18,426 nucleotides of DNA from Candidatus Cloacimonadota bacterium (GTDB taxonomy: Bacteria; Cloacimonadota; Cloacimonadia; Cloacimonadales; TCS61). Location: NCBI GenBank assembly GCA_029932755.1, contig JAOZPK010000038.1:1-18426 (forward strand). Direction: 5' to 3'. Position numbers and translations under genes: made by a program. Each line of letters begins with the position of its first letter. Position 1 is the stretch's first letter. Below are positions 8,355 through 14,098 of the stretch, one piece after another. The notes beneath the pieces are model-generated. The model was not told the origin of the DNA. It ran no database searches and saw only the letters and a list, made by a program, of their open reading frames with translations.

Positions 8355-8727
8355 ATAATTTAAAACCATGTGGTAATAATTCTGCTATACTTGTTTCAAG
8401 TTCATTGGTTAAAGAAACAACTGTGATCTTAAGATCGGAAGAAAATTCTGAGATAACCTGACGGCAAGCACCGCAGGGATAGAATAATTCTTCGGTATTA
8501 GAAAAAATCACAAGCTCCGTAAACTTTGTTTCACCTTCTGAAACAGCTTTAAAAATAGCAGTTCTTTCTGCACAATTTGTTAAACCGTAAGATGAGTTCT
8601 CTACGTTGCAGCCTGTAAATATCTTCCCTGATTTTGTAAGTATAGCTGCTCCAACCTGGAATCCGGAATACGGGACATAAGCATTTTTTGATACTCTTTT
8701 TGCTGCTCCTATCAATTTCTGTTTCAT
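8353..8727 (-). CDS. cdd: Cytidine deaminase (short homotetrameric type)
   Basis: Converts cytidine and deoxycytidine to uridine and deoxyuridine in pyrimidine salvage; cytosolic. The 124 residues match the short Zn-dependent family: YVPYSGFQVGAA (17-28), CNVENSSYGLTNCAERTA (40-57) with zinc ligand C52 and catalytic E54, and PCGACRQVI (84-92) with zinc ligands C85 and C88. The C-terminal PHGFKL supplies the usual Phe-containing tail. Start is ATG with SD AAGGAG (8734-8739). It stands alone, convergent with ppiD and divergent from the trpF-like gene. Confidence 0.96.
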   Translation of the reverse strand: MKQKLIGAAKRVSKNAYVPYSGFQVGAAILTKSGKIFTGCNVENSSYGLTNCAERTAIFKAVSEGETKFTELVIFSNTEELFYPCGACRQVISEFSSDLKITVVSLTNELETSIAELLPHGFKL

Positions 8728-8819
8728 AGTTTTCTCCTTGCTCTGCTATCAAAACCAGCTATTCGCTAAAGTATTGTAAAGTGATTTTTCTAAAACAAAA
8801 TAAAATAATGATAAATATT

Positions 8820-8848
8820 TTGACATCTATACTCCAAATTTCATTTAT
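8820..8848 (+). promoter_or_regulatory. Candidate promoter of the trpF-like/nfo unit
   Basis: A perfect TTGACA (8820-8825) is followed after exactly 17 nt by ATTTAT (8843-8848), 15 nt before the SD GGAGG (8864-8868). The -35 match is exact while the -10 match is only partial. Confidence 0.45.
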
Positions 8849-8875
8849 CTTTTTGTAATAAATGGAGGAAAAATA

Positions 8876-9547
8876 GTGGATAAAGTTCTTAATCCGAGAA
8901 TCAAAATATGCTGTATCAACAGTCTAACAGAAGCAAAAATTGCCATAAAAATGGGTGCATCAGCATTAGGTCTTGTTTCAGAAATGCCTAGTGGTCCGGG
9001 TGTTATTTCAATGGAAACTATCAAGCTGATCGCAGCATCTGTACCTCCACCCATCGCTACATTCTTATTAACCTCCAAACAGAACATAAATGTAATAATT
9101 AAGCAACACAATTATTGCCGTACAAATACTATCCAGATCTGTGATGATTTAATGATCGGTACACACAAAAATTTGAAAGAAGCTCTACCGGGGATAGCTA
9201 TTGTACAGGTTATTCATGTAAATGGAGATGAAAGTATCACCGAGGCACTAGAAATTCAAAATGATGTTGATGCAATTTTATTAGATTCAGGAAATCAATC
9301 TCAACAGATAAAAGAACTGGGTGGAACAGGAAGAACTCACAATTGGGAAATAAGTTGTAAAATAAGAAAGAAATTAGATATTCCAATATTTCTTGCAGGC
9401 GGGATAAAGCCAGATAACATTGCTCAGGCAATAGATCAAGTTCATCCTTTTGGCATTGATCTCTGCAGTGGGGTGAGAACTGATGGTAAACTTAATGAGA
9501 TAAAATTACAGCAATTATTCAGCAACATAGAAAGGAGTAAGAAATGA
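8876..9547 (+). CDS. trpF: Phosphoribosylanthranilate isomerase-like protein (TrpF fold, divergent active-site motifs)
   Basis: A 223-residue (beta-alpha)8 barrel of the TrpF family, which isomerises phosphoribosylanthranilate in tryptophan synthesis. Visible family features are RIKICCIN (8-15; the usual motif is KICGI with a catalytic Cys), VDAILLDS (131-138) with D137 as likely general acid, GGTGRTHNWEI (149-159), LAGGIKPDN (173-181) and GIDLCSGVRTDGKLN (193-207). Oddly, the strand-2 loop that normally reads like F-PPSPR is replaced by LVSEMPSGPGVIS (33-45), which lacks the Arg that holds the anthranilate carboxylate. No other trp gene is nearby. Start is GTG with SD GGAGG 7 nt upstream. 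Its stop overlaps the nfo start by 4 nt (ATGA). The fold is sure; the isomerase role is uncertain. Confidence 0.75.
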   Translation: MDKVLNPRIKICCINSLTEAKIAIKMGASALGLVSEMPSGPGVISMETIKLIAASVPPPIATFLLTSKQNINVIIKQHNYCRTNTIQICDDLMIGTHKNLKEALPGIAIVQVIHVNGDESITEALEIQNDVDAILLDSGNQSQQIKELGGTGRTHNWEISCKIRKKLDIPIFLAGGIKPDNIAQAIDQVHPFGIDLCSGVRTDGKLNEIKLQQLFSNIERSKK

Positions 9548-10386
9548 AATACATTGGGGGACACGTAAGTGCTGCCGGTGGTGTGGAAAATGCACCACTT
9601 AATGCTAAAGCGATAGGAGCAAAAGCATTTGCTCTTTTTACAAAAAATCAGAGAAAGTGGTTTGCTAAACCACTAACTGAAGAGAACATTAATTTGTTCA
9701 AAGAAAATTGTGAGAAAGAAAGATTTTCATCTGAGCATATTTTACCTCACGATAGCTATCTCATAAATCTTGGACACCCTGAAAGTGAAAAACTTATCAA
9801 ATCACAAAAAGCATTTTTGGATGAACTGCAACGTTGTGAACAACTCGGTCTTAAATATTTGAATTTTCATCCGGGATCACACTTAGGACAATACTCAGAG
9901 GATGAATGTTTGAAAAATGTTTCTGAATCTATAAATCTAGCTCTTTCTAAAACTGATTATGTTACCGCTGTTATTGAAAATACTGCCGGACAGGGCAATA
10001 ATGTTGGCTATAAATTTGAACATTTAGCTCAGATAATTGATCAAGTTAAAGATAAATCCAGAATTGGTGTTTGCATTGATACATGTCATGCTTATACTTC
10101 AGGTTATGATCTGCGAGATGAGAAAGCTTTTCATAACACTTTCCAACAATTTGAGGATCTGATCGGATTCCAATATTTAAAAGGAATGCATATTAATGAC
10201 AGTAAAAAAGAATTGGGAACTCGGGTTGATAGACACGAAAGTATCGGAAAAGGATTCATTGGATTAGACGCATTTAAAATACTGATGAATGATAGCAGAT
10301 TCAATGATATACCATTAATTTTGGAAACACCAAATTCTGAAATTTGGGCAGATGAGATTAAGTTGCTTTATAGTTTGAAAAAGTAG
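9544..10386 (+). CDS. nfo: Endonuclease IV (AP endonuclease)
   Basis: Cleaves DNA 5' to abasic sites in base-excision repair, using a three-metal site in a TIM barrel. The 280-residue protein is close to the 285 of E. coli Nfo. All nine metal ligands appear at the E. coli numbers: H69, H109, E145, D179, H182, H216, D229, H231 and E261. Family motifs are GGHVSAAGG (5-13), LNFHPGSHLG (106-115), IENTAGQGNN (144-153), CIDTCHAYTSGYD (177-189), MHINDSK (215-221) and ILETP (259-263). Start is ATG overlapping the end of the trpF-like gene, with SD AAGGAG inside that gene, so the two are co-transcribed and probably coupled. Downstream lies a hairpin array rather than a canonical T-rich terminator. Confidence 0.97.
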   Translation: MKYIGGHVSAAGGVENAPLNAKAIGAKAFALFTKNQRKWFAKPLTEENINLFKENCEKERFSSEHILPHDSYLINLGHPESEKLIKSQKAFLDELQRCEQLGLKYLNFHPGSHLGQYSEDECLKNVSESINLALSKTDYVTAVIENTAGQGNNVGYKFEHLAQIIDQVKDKSRIGVCIDTCHAYTSGYDLRDEKAFHNTFQQFEDLIGFQYLKGMHINDSKKELGTRVDRHESIGKGFIGLDAFKILMNDSRFNDIPLILETPNSEIWADEIKLLYSLKK

Positions 10387-10532
10387 GGACGATTACCCCT
10401 AATCGTCCTATTCTAGTCCCCAAACCTCAGTTTGGGAATCTATTGTTCAAGTTAATAAGTTCAAACTTGCAAACAAGTTTGCCGGTCAATTCGGAGAATT
10501 GACCCTACTATGTCTTCTCGAACCTGTCGAGA
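10387..10532. repeat. Array of five different perfect hairpins between convergent genes
   Basis: The 154-base gap between nfo and the convergent secreted-protein gene is almost filled by five small perfect inverted repeats: GGACGATTA/TAATCGTCC (10387-10408, loop CCCC), CCCAAAC/GTTTGGG (10419-10436), CAAACTTG/CAAGTTTG (10462-10481, loop CAAA), GGTCAATTC/GAATTGACC (10484-10504, loop GGA) and TCTCGA/TCGAGA (10516-10532). Stems are 6-9 bp with loops of 3-5 nt, and the sequences are unrelated to each other. None has a long T tract. They may jointly block convergent transcription or be REP-like dispersed elements. Confidence 0.8.
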
Positions 10533-10540
10533 GATCTCAA

Positions 10541-12790
10541 TTATTTCAACAACAAACATTTCTTGCTGGCAATTGCTTTGCCATTTATTTTTAATTGATA
10601 CATATAAATCCCTGATGAGACTGGTTTGTTGTTTGAATCCATTCCATCCCAAATGACTTGGTGAACTGGTAAATTAGTGAATTGGTTAATTGGGAAAGAC
10701 TTCACTTTTTGTCCTTTCACATTATAAATCGTCAACTCAGTGTTCTCCGTGATCTCCGTGGTTAGATTAAATACAATTGTTGTTTCAGGATTGAAAGGAT
10801 TAGGATAATTGGAAAGTGTAAGTTTTAATGCTTGTAGATCATCTTCTGCAGAGCTGGGTACATAAGTATATTCAAACAAACCAATATTTGCCATTTCCAA
10901 TGTAATAAGATAATTTGTTCCAGCATGTTCCATTAATTCAATATTATAGATATAATTTAATCCATTGAAAATCGCCATAGGTTCTGTACAATTAGGTCTA
11001 TTTTCATAAACTGCGACTATGTATTCGATTCTGGCAAAGATAAGATCATCATGTATCTCAATTTGGTTACCCCATTGTGGTGTAAAATATAACTCGGGTT
11101 GTAATGGGTTTTCTAATTGGAAAACTTGTGCAATATCCCCATCACTAGTATTACCCCTCGTTAACAGGTAACCATCATGACCATCAACATATTGATTATC
11201 AGTAAAGTTACTAATTTCATTTGCAATGTATGGTTCGTTTTCTTCCAATCCTTCTAATATCAGCAGATTATAGGGAGATGTACCAAGGGTTGCATAAGCA
11301 ATTGAATTAATTACTGTTAATCCTTCAGGAATTGAGGGAAGAAGATATTCAAATTGCTCTATTGCTTCACCAGGTTCAGAAATGTCAAATTTCGAGAATA
11401 TGTTAGTTTGTAAATTATATAAATAAATTGAAACCGGATCAGATTCATCAATATATGGAAAAGACATATCTAGGTCATAAATATTAAGTGAAAGTGTATT
11501 TCTAAGTATCGGATTTTCAAGATCAATAATATCATAAAATTCAATTCTGAGTTCTTCAAAATCTTTTAAAACCATCCAGCCACCCTGTTTGTGAATCAGT
11601 TGATAACGTTTTTCAAAAAACCATTCTCCCAAATCAATAGGATTTAAAGGATTCATAATATCAAATAAATAATATCCTTCCAACGGAAAAGTACTCATAA
11701 TTATTTTACTATCATACATATCACCGATGAAAAATCTTATGTGATCGTAATAACTATCATTATACTCAACTGTATTATTCTCAATGCTGTAATGCTGAAC
11801 ACCATCATTAATAGTTCCTACATACAAGTTATTTTCAGAATGATCACAACCTTGTCCATAACCAAGCATATTATGTGCTATTGAATCAACCAAAACCGGA
11901 TTTGAAATATCAGAAATATTAATAAGTCGCAACAGATAAGAATCAAATATCACTGCATTCTCACCCAAAATTGCATATTGTTTGTTACCAAGCATACCAA
12001 TATCCTCTGGTAAAGTATAGCGGGAAAGATACTGCCAATTGGTAACATCACTTATATCCCAAAATGTTATATTTCTTAAGTTTACTGCAGATAAGATATT
12101 GTCATTTATCACTTTGTAATGACGATAACCTTCATTACAATCGGAATAAGCAGAAACATTTGTGGTACCAATTATTTCAAATTCATTAGGAGGGTTATAT
12201 TGAACAGTGGTTATGATATATCCATCTTGTCTAACAAGCAGACTATCATTTATAATATTATAATAATTATCAGAAATGATCTGCCCTATATATTCCATTT
12301 CGGGAATGCTATAGAAATCGTCATAGAAACCAGCTTCTGAATCAAACCATTTCATAACCATATAATTACCTAATTCAAAAATGCCAAAATACATATCTAA
12401 CTCAGAATATTCAACTTGATCTAAAACAATGGGATTATAAACATCGCTTATATCTATTTTATTGATCTGTATATAGTAATCAGGTATTATGTAAGGGCTT
12501 CTATTACCACCGGAGCCAATGAAGCAGTATTGATCCTTTATCAACATATTTCTGGGTTCTGCTATTATTAACATAGAAATTTTTGTAATACTTCCATCAC
12601 CATATATCTCATAGATTTCCAAACCATTCATATTCAATGCATACAAATAATTATCAATTATTTTAATATCCTCTGCATCTGCAAATTCTTGAGCATAAGC
12701 AATTTCATCAATTTTGTTTATCTCAAATTCCTGTGCAGTAAGATATGAGAAGATTATTGAAACCAATACTATAAAGGTTAATTTTTTCAT
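10541..12790 (-). CDS. Exported beta-propeller (LVIVD-repeat-like) protein with type IX-style C-terminal sorting tail
   Basis: A 749-residue secreted protein of unknown function. The ATG at 12790-12788 is preferred over the upstream ATG at 12802 because GGAG lies 7 nt before it and a good signal peptide follows (MKKLTFIVLVSIIFSYLTAQ). The body (about 30-640) carries irregular repeats of the type ISD-x-NP-L (DISDVYNPIVLDQV, DISDVTNW, NISDISNPVLVDS, DIMNPLNPIDLG, DIIDLENPIL), as in LVIVD-like beta-propellers. The last 89 residues are a sorting domain: NYPNPFNPETT (661-671), LTIYNVKGQKVKSF, VIWDGMD, SSGIYMYQL and KKCLLLK. Family knowledge says such tails are cut during type IX-type secretion and attach proteins to the surface. 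It is probably a surface or extracellular binding protein; no catalytic motif is seen. A small exported protein is encoded just upstream on the same strand, behind its own terminator. Confidence 0.85.
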   Translation of the reverse strand: MKKLTFIVLVSIIFSYLTAQEFEINKIDEIAYAQEFADAEDIKIIDNYLYALNMNGLEIYEIYGDGSITKISMLIIAEPRNMLIKDQYCFIGSGGNRSPYIIPDYYIQINKIDISDVYNPIVLDQVEYSELDMYFGIFELGNYMVMKWFDSEAGFYDDFYSIPEMEYIGQIISDNYYNIINDSLLVRQDGYIITTVQYNPPNEFEIIGTTNVSAYSDCNEGYRHYKVINDNILSAVNLRNITFWDISDVTNWQYLSRYTLPEDIGMLGNKQYAILGENAVIFDSYLLRLINISDISNPVLVDSIAHNMLGYGQGCDHSENNLYVGTINDGVQHYSIENNTVEYNDSYYDHIRFFIGDMYDSKIIMSTFPLEGYYLFDIMNPLNPIDLGEWFFEKRYQLIHKQGGWMVLKDFEELRIEFYDIIDLENPILRNTLSLNIYDLDMSFPYIDESDPVSIYLYNLQTNIFSKFDISEPGEAIEQFEYLLPSIPEGLTVINSIAYATLGTSPYNLLILEGLEENEPYIANEISNFTDNQYVDGHDGYLLTRGNTSDGDIAQVFQLENPLQPELYFTPQWGNQIEIHDDLIFARIEYIVAVYENRPNCTEPMAIFNGLNYIYNIELMEHAGTNYLITLEMANIGLFEYTYVPSSAEDDLQALKLTLSNYPNPFNPETTIVFNLTTEITENTELTIYNVKGQKVKSFPINQFTNLPVHQVIWDGMDSNNKPVSSGIYMYQLKINGKAIASKKCLLLK
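10654..10693. repeat. Five tandem 8-bp degenerate repeats inside the sorting-tail coding region
   Basis: On the plus strand five consecutive octamers follow TNAAYTGG: TGACTTGG, TGAACTGG, TAAATTAG, TGAATTGG, TTAATTGG. The unit is not a multiple of three, so each copy is read in a different frame; on the coding strand it gives PINQFTNLPVHQ, a loop of the sorting domain. Confidence 0.75.
10734..10760. repeat. Three tandem 9-bp repeats inside the sorting-tail coding region
   Basis: AACTCAGTG, TTCTCCGTG and ATCTCCGTG follow one another on the plus strand. The unit is in frame with the minus-strand gene and encodes the repeat TEI-TEN-TEL just before the strand LTIYN of the sorting domain. Confidence 0.7.
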
Positions 12791-12838
12791 TTTTAACTCC
12801 ATTAGATTAATATCCTTAAATCATAAATTTATCAATAT

Positions 12839-12895
12839 TCTCTCGTTCCCAAGACAATCCGTCAAATGCCGGAGTAAACATTTAGGGACGAGAGA
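12839..12895. repeat. Imperfect inverted repeat between the two exported-protein genes
   Basis: TCTCTCGT (12839-12846) pairs with ACGAGAGA (12888-12895), and CCC (12848-12850) with GGG (12885-12887) after a one-base bulge, enclosing about 34 nt. It lies in the 147-base gap upstream of the beta-propeller gene and immediately next to the terminator of the small exported protein. On the minus strand it would be in the leader of the propeller gene. Confidence 0.6.
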
Positions 12896-12896
12896 T

Positions 12897-12928
12897 AAAA
12901 CAGCACTGACAATATACTGTCAGTGCTG
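12897..12928 (-). terminator. Intrinsic terminator of the small exported protein gene
   Basis: An 11-bp perfect stem, CAGCACTGACA paired with TGTCAGTGCTG around a 6-nt loop (12901-12928), followed on the minus strand by UUUU and AU-rich sequence. It begins 9 nt after the stop codon at 12938. Confidence 0.8.
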
Positions 12929-12937
12929 ATAGTTCAA

Positions 12938-13312
12938 CTAATTACCTGCAGGTGGATCATCTGGTATTGTAGGTGTTTTAAGATCAAGATGAAAAGTAAT
13001 AGGACCAGTATTATGAGTAACAATTCTTGTATCAGAATCATGAACGAGCCCATTTGTACTTATACCATATATTGTCAAAACATATACTCCATATTCTGGA
13101 AGATTTGGAATAGTTATAGTATTGTTACTATTTATTTCGATATAGAAAGGACCATATGTAAACCAAGGACTTCCAGCATAAATATCTACATCAATCTCTG
13201 CTGAACCATTTCCAGTTGTAATTGTATGTACTATTTGATCAAACGCCATCAAACTACCTGCTAACAACAGCATTGCCAAGATGCTTATGATTAATATTGT
13301 ATTTCTACGCAT
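12938..13312 (-). CDS. Small exported protein of unknown function
   Basis: I do not recognise a family. The chosen ATG (13312-13310) has SD AAGGAG (13320-13325) 7 nt upstream and gives 124 residues; a longer reading from 13342 would add ten residues but has no comparable SD. Residues 1-22 are a clear signal peptide (MRRNTILIISILAMLLLAGS, then LMA), with cleavage likely before FDQ. The mature part, about 100 residues, alternates hydrophobic and polar residues with many Thr, Ile, Gly and Asn (IPNLPEYGVYVLTIYGIST), suggesting a small beta-sandwich, and ends in a Pro-rich DDPPAGN. No Cys remains in the mature region and no sorting tail is present, so it may be periplasmic. It is followed by its own terminator and then the beta-propeller gene on the same strand. 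Confidence 0.75.
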   Translation of the reverse strand: MRRNTILIISILAMLLLAGSLMAFDQIVHTITTGNGSAEIDVDIYAGSPWFTYGPFYIEINSNNTITIPNLPEYGVYVLTIYGISTNGLVHDSDTRIVTHNTGPITFHLDLKTPTIPDDPPAGN

Positions 13313-13390
13313 TTTATTTCTCCTTTTTAAAAAGATTAACATTCAATTCATTCATTTTTCGGAAAACGTTAATAACTTAAGAGAAATTCC

Positions 13391-13426
13391 TCACACAAAC
13401 TTATTCTTACAGATAATGAACAGCAT
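13391..13426 (-). CDS. Possible 11-residue leader peptide upstream of the small exported protein
   Basis: A short reading frame (MLFIICKNKFV, then TGA) has one of the best Shine-Dalgarno sequences in the window, GAAGGAGG (13439-13432) 5 nt before ATG. It ends 78 nt before the start of the small exported protein gene on the same strand. There is no protein-level evidence for translation; the case rests on the SD and its position. The residues show no run of one amino acid as in classical amino-acid attenuators. Confidence 0.3.
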   Translation of the reverse strand: MLFIICKNKFV

Positions 13427-13433
13427 TTCTACC

Positions 13434-13455
13434 TCCTTCAAAACAAATTGAAGGA
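13434..13455 (-). promoter_or_regulatory. Hairpin covering the Shine-Dalgarno of the short leader frame
   Basis: On the minus strand TCCTTCAA (13455-13448) pairs perfectly with TTGAAGGA (13441-13434) around a 6-nt loop, hiding most of the SD GAAGGAGG. The 5' arm also belongs to the 12-bp inverted repeat 13451-13462/13566-13577, so the two pairings exclude each other. Confidence 0.45.
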
Positions 13456-13577
13456 AGAGAGTCCACAAATATTTTGACATCCAATCGATGATAATTATTT
13501 ATGTCTCTTGGGAAGAGTGCTGTGGAGATTCATTTGCATTGCAGGCAGCTTTGCTGTATCGAAACACTCTCTTCCTT
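13451..13577. repeat. 12-bp perfect inverted repeat enclosing a promoter-like element
   Basis: AAGGAAGAGAGT (13451-13462) and its exact complement ACTCTCTTCCTT (13566-13577) bracket 103 bp. A shorter related arm, GGAAGAGTG (13511-13519), can also pair with the right arm. The enclosed DNA carries TTGACA with a 17-nt spacer. Either an RNA switch or a site-specific inversion element could explain the layout. Confidence 0.6.
13474..13502 (+). promoter_or_regulatory. Candidate promoter for a small RNA
   Basis: TTGACATC (13474-13481) has ATTTAT (13497-13502) at 17-nt spacing from the hexamer, the same -35, spacer and -10 bases as in front of the trpF-like gene. The predicted start (about 13509-13511) coincides with the first base of the stem of the candidate small RNA. 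Confidence 0.4.
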
Positions 13578-13581
13578 TTTT
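13510..13581 (+). ncRNA. Candidate small structured RNA of about 70 nt
   Basis: GGGAAGAGTG at the predicted 5' end pairs with CACTCTCTTCC(U) at 13565-13576, with a 2-nt bulge and one G-U pair, and six T follow (13576-13581), like a terminator. Inside, GCAGC/GCTGT (13545-13557) forms a second hairpin with loop TTT. I see no signature of SRP RNA (no GGAAGGAAGCAG), 6S RNA or a riboswitch class known to me. No protein-coding sense: the 61-codon frame over it starts at TTG without an SD and ends in the poly-A run. Confidence 0.35.
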
Positions 13582-13642
13582 AAGTTATTACAATTTAGGC
13601 ATTTTTAATTTTGTCTCATTTAATATTGCTAAGTACAATTCC

Positions 13643-13658
13643 AAAAAAAAAAAAAAAA
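13643..13658. repeat. Homopolymer of 16 A
   Basis: An uninterrupted A16 run in gene-free DNA. On the minus strand it is T16, lying downstream of a TTGACA (13673-13668) where a -10 box would be expected. Tracts of this length commonly slip in replication. Confidence 0.85.
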
Positions 13659-13709
13659 TGAAAACTTTGTCAAATGTTTTGTTGTTTTTCTAATTTAATT
13701 AGTTATTGA

Positions 13710-13824
13710 TTCCCATTTTCACGGGAAGGACAAATTATAGGAACAATTACCCTTAATCGCCCAATTGTTATTCGGTCAAATCAGGGAATTACTCTACTTT
13801 GTCATCCTCAGCTTAACTGGGGAT
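13710..13824. repeat. Degenerate copy of the hairpin-array repeat
   Basis: GGAACAATTACCCTTAATCG (13740-13759) matches the first hairpin of the array at 10387 with transitions only, and CGGTCAAATCAGGGAATT (13773-13790) plus CTCTACTTTGTC resembles its fourth hairpin and flank. Hairpins here include TTCCC/GGGAA (13710-13727), AACAATT/AATTGTT (13742-13769) and ATCCTCAG/CTGGGGAT (13804-13824). This occupies part of the 785-base gene-free stretch 13313-14098. Confidence 0.6.
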
Positions 13825-13886
13825 CTTATAGATTCACATTCGGAGTTGGGAATGGCATGGAAAAAGGATTAGTTATTGAGTCATCG

Positions 13887-13964
13887 TGGAAAACATTCCG
13901 TATTTCTGAGAAAATCTTTCAATTTTTTTACTCACGAAGAATCTGGAATGTTTAAACTTTTCCA
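13887..13964. repeat. Long imperfect inverted repeat
   Basis: TGGAAAACATTCC (13887-13899) faces GGAATG...TTTTCCA (13945-13964): the outer 7 bp and inner 6 bp pair with a 7-nt bulge on one side, or AAACATTCC/GGAATGTTT pairs over 9 bp. TTCT/AGAA and GAG/CTC continue the stem inward. It could be a dispersed hairpin element; no gene was found in it. Confidence 0.55.
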
Positions 13965-14019
13965 TCTTCGTTCCAAAATAGAGGAGCTATGACGTGACAG
14001 GTCGTCGAATGCCTATGTA

Positions 14020-14039
14020 ATCCCGAAAGCTTTCGGGAT
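14020..14039. repeat. Perfect 20-bp palindrome
   Basis: ATCCCGAAAGCTTTCGGGAT is its own reverse complement. It lies 60 nt beyond the ftsY stop. No T run follows on either strand, so it is not a typical terminator; a dispersed palindromic element or a binding site is possible. Confidence 0.75.
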
Positions 14040-14098
14040 CAGAGTGATAATAGAATTGTGTATCTTTTTACTTTTAGTCAGTGCAAGTCTGTGGCAAT

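Noticed and set aside
8845..9111. 88-codon minus-strand frame over the trpF-like gene
   Set aside because: Shadow of the trpF-like frame, which shows family motifs throughout; no SD.
10387..10532. Possible CRISPR array
   Set aside because: Stems are all different and spacing is irregular; there is no repeated unit and no cas gene.
12791..12802. Upstream ATG (12802) as start of the propeller protein
   Set aside because: It contains the GGAG that serves the ATG at 12790 and has no SD of its own; the signal peptide begins at 12790.
12923..13204. 93-codon plus-strand frame
   Set aside because: Antisense to the small exported protein, which has a clear SD and signal peptide.
13510..13581. SRP RNA, 6S RNA or tmRNA
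   Set aside because: SRP apical-loop sequence is absent, the RNA is too short for 6S, and there is no tRNA-like acceptor or tag frame.
13508..13693. 61-codon plus-strand frame in the gene-free region
   Set aside because: TTG start without an SD, runs through the candidate terminator and the A16 tract (Lys run), no recognisable domain.
13313..14098. Remnant of an insertion sequence
   Set aside because: No transposase fragment in any frame and no target-site duplication that I could find; the inverted repeats do not bracket one unit.
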